DNA from: Rubrobacter sp.
GTDB taxonomy: Bacteria; Actinomycetota; Rubrobacteria; Rubrobacterales; Rubrobacteraceae
Assembly: GCA_019247245.1 (NCBI GenBank)
Contig: JAFAPF010000476.1
Coordinates: forward strand, 1 to 6,594
DNA length: 6,594 nt
Reading direction: 5' to 3'
Positions 5,555-6,594 of the stretch are shown in pieces; position 1 is the stretch's first letter; every line of letters starts with the position of its first letter. Below the pieces are notes generated by a model. It did not search any database. It saw only the letters and a program-made list of their open reading frames with translations, and was not told where the DNA came from. A program made the translations under genes and the position numbers.

Positions 5555-5887
5555 TTGACCGACAAAAACAAGGACTTCAAGAGCAGTTCGGCGGAGATCA
5601 TTTCGGATCTCCTCTCCAACCCGCGGGTACGAAGGGGGCTCGAGTACCTTGGGGGTGAGGAGTTCAAGGCCGAGCGGGAACGCCTCCGGAGAGAAGCAGG
5701 CAAATACCTGAAAGGTGTTCGCGACCGCTACCGTCCGAAGATGCGCACCCCCGAGGCCGCCGCTCGCGAACACGAGCTATCCCTGAAGCTCGCAGCGGTG
5801 GAGGCAGAAGCGGCGGAGCTACGCTTGCGTCTGGCGGAGCTGCTTGAGGAAGAAGAGACACTCCGGACGCACCTCGAAGAACTCTAA
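5555..5887 (+). CDS. Small coiled-coil protein, partner of the recombinase-like gene
   Basis: 110 aa from a TTG start, family not recognised. The protein is charged and soluble, with no membrane segment. Residues 10-60 (SSSAEIISDLLSNPRVRRGLEYLGGEEFKAERERLRREAGKYL in part) look like short basic helices, and 66-110 form a strongly predicted coiled coil rich in Glu, Ala and Leu (AAVEAEAAELRLRL and onward), suggesting a dimer. It starts 22 nt after the stop of the recombinase-like gene with its own strong ribosome binding site, so the two are likely cotranscribed. A role as accessory or oligomerisation partner of the catalytically degenerate recombinase is inference from position. Confidence 0.75.
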   Translation: MTDKNKDFKSSSAEIISDLLSNPRVRRGLEYLGGEEFKAERERLRREAGKYLKGVRDRYRPKMRTPEAAAREHELSLKLAAVEAEAAELRLRLAELLEEEETLRTHLEEL

Positions 5888-5912
5888 GAAGCGTTCTTTT
5901 AACTTAACATGT

Positions 5913-5965
5913 AACCGGTCGCTATCCCCTTGTACTTCTCACCGGTTCGTGCAAAAATTGACCGG
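5913..5965. repeat. Repeated ACCGG motifs upstream of gltB
   Basis: AACCGGT (5913-5919) and ACCGGTT (5941-5947) form a 7-bp inverted repeat with a 21-nt spacer, and a third ACCGG lies at 5961-5965. TTGTAC also occurs twice (5930-5935, 5970-5975). The motifs surround the likely gltB promoter, so they may be binding sites for a regulator. No T-tract follows, so a terminator is unlikely. The regulator is unknown. Confidence 0.45.
5930..5958 (+). promoter_or_regulatory. Candidate gltB promoter
   Basis: TTGTAC (5930-5935), a 17-nt spacer and AAAAAT (5953-5958) give a transcription start near 5965 and a leader of about 35 nt carrying the AGGAGG ribosome binding site at 5990-5995. An alternative is TTGACC (5958-5963) with TTAAAA (5981-5986), but that would start transcription inside the ribosome binding site. 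Both are partial matches only. Confidence 0.3.
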
Positions 5966-5999
5966 CTCTTTGTACCCCGCTTAAAACCGAGGAGGCAAC

Positions 6000-6594
6000 T
6001 TGGCACCCCCCAAGAGCGGTCTTTACGACCCCTTATACGAGCATGACGCTTGTGGACTTGGCTTCGTGGCGCGGGTAGACGGGCGTCGTACCCGGGAGAC
6101 GGTAGAGGAGGGGTTGGAGATCCTACGCAACCTCGCCCACAGGGGCACGACCGGAAGCGACCCGGAGACCGGCGACGGGGCGGGGCTGTTGCTGCAGGTC
6201 CCGGACGCGTTTCTACGCCGGGAGTGTGCGTCTCTGGGCATCGAGCTGCCGCCGGCTGACGGCTACGGGGTGGGGGTGCTCTTCGAGCTTCCGGGAGAAG
6301 GGGTGCTTGGCTGTGAAGGCCTGCTGCGGCGAGTCGTGGCCGAAGAGGGACAGAGGCTACTGGGCTTCAGGGACGTCCCTGTGGAACCGAACAAGATTGG
6401 GCGGGTAGCGCGGAAGCGTATGCCGCGTATTCGTCAGTTCTTTGTGGAGAACAGGGTGGGGGACGTAGCGGCCTTCGAGCGGAAGCTGTACGTGATACGC
6501 CGCCTACTCCACCGGGTGGTCGGAGACTCCCACCGCGGTTATGTGCCGAGCCTCTCGGCACGCACCCTTGTATACAAGGGCCTCCTCAAGGGTG
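6000..6594 (+). CDS. gltB: Glutamate synthase large subunit, N-terminal part (C-terminus outside window)
   Basis: The large subunit of glutamate synthase makes glutamate from 2-oxoglutarate using the amide of glutamine. The 198 residues seen are the start of the class-II glutamine amidotransferase domain. GLYDPLYEHDACGLGFVA carries Cys18, which in this family becomes the N-terminal nucleophile after removal of a short propeptide. Next come LRNLAHRGTTGSDPETGDGAGLLLQVP, with the conserved His-Arg-Gly and Gly-Asp-Gly-Ala-Gly motifs, then FFVE and LYVIRRLLH, and finally SLSARTLVYKGLL, the family's 'slS.rtivYKGml' segment. The frame stays open to the window end. I place the start at TTG 6000, preceded by AGGAGG with a 4-nt spacer; no ATG or GTG lies in frame before the conserved YDP..EHDACG block. 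FMN, iron-sulfur and synthase domains should follow outside the window. Confidence 0.95.
   Translation, partial: MAPPKSGLYDPLYEHDACGLGFVARVDGRRTRETVEEGLEILRNLAHRGTTGSDPETGDGAGLLLQVPDAFLRRECASLGIELPPADGYGVGVLFELPGEGVLGCEGLLRRVVAEEGQRLLGFRDVPVEPNKIGRVARKRMPRIRQFFVENRVGDVAAFERKLYVIRRLLHRVVGDSHRGYVPSLSARTLVYKGLLKG

Noticed and set aside
5899..5915. GlnR-type binding site in the TTAACTTAAC/GTAAC run before gltB
   Set aside because: The distances between the half-sites (5, 7 and 12 nt) do not match the 11-nt spacing of the GlnR pattern.

Overview
The window looks like a stretch of chromosome from a high-GC actinobacterium. Rubrobacterales is my best guess, from high third-position GC, mixed ATG/GTG/TTG starts, several apparently leaderless genes and the general style of the proteins; this is an inference, not a match. 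No rRNA, tRNA, CRISPR array or insertion sequence was found. Both ends are cut inside conserved housekeeping genes: the N-terminus of NAD-dependent DNA ligase (ligA, minus strand) at the left and the N-terminus of the glutamate synthase large subunit (gltB, plus strand) at the right.

Left part (1-1715): ligA appears leaderless, with a perfect -10 box 7 nt before a GTG start, and an 8-bp inverted repeat lies across its promoter. Upstream, also on the minus strand, is a small PRC-barrel protein. It is divergent from a six-helix membrane protein whose cytoplasmic tail is a degenerate GGDEF domain. These two genes appear to share overlapping -10 elements.

Middle (1741-4412): behind an extended -10 promoter lies a tightly packed four-gene operon. 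It encodes a PspA/IM30 (ESCRT-III-like) protein, a two-helix membrane protein with a long coiled-coil cytoplasmic part, a soluble coiled-coil protein with an amphipathic N-terminus, and a small protein ending in a J-domain. The last two junctions are ATGA and GTGA overlaps, so the products are probably made together. I read this as a membrane-stress or membrane-remodelling module with its own Hsp70 recruiter. A perfect 20-bp inverted repeat with a TTCG loop sits inside the 3' end of pspA and is translated in frame. A second strong hairpin lies inside the next gene.

Right part (4413-6594): a 286-nt stretch without a convincing gene holds a 12-bp tandem duplication and a small palindrome. It is followed by a two-gene unit: a tyrosine-recombinase-fold protein that has lost most of its catalytic residues but keeps the terminal Tyr, and a 110-aa coiled-coil protein with a TTG start. 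After a 112-nt intergenic region with repeated ACCGG motifs comes gltB.

The best candidates for undescribed biology are the PspA/two-helix/coiled-coil/J-domain operon, the in-frame palindrome inside pspA, and the catalytically degenerate recombinase with its coiled-coil partner.
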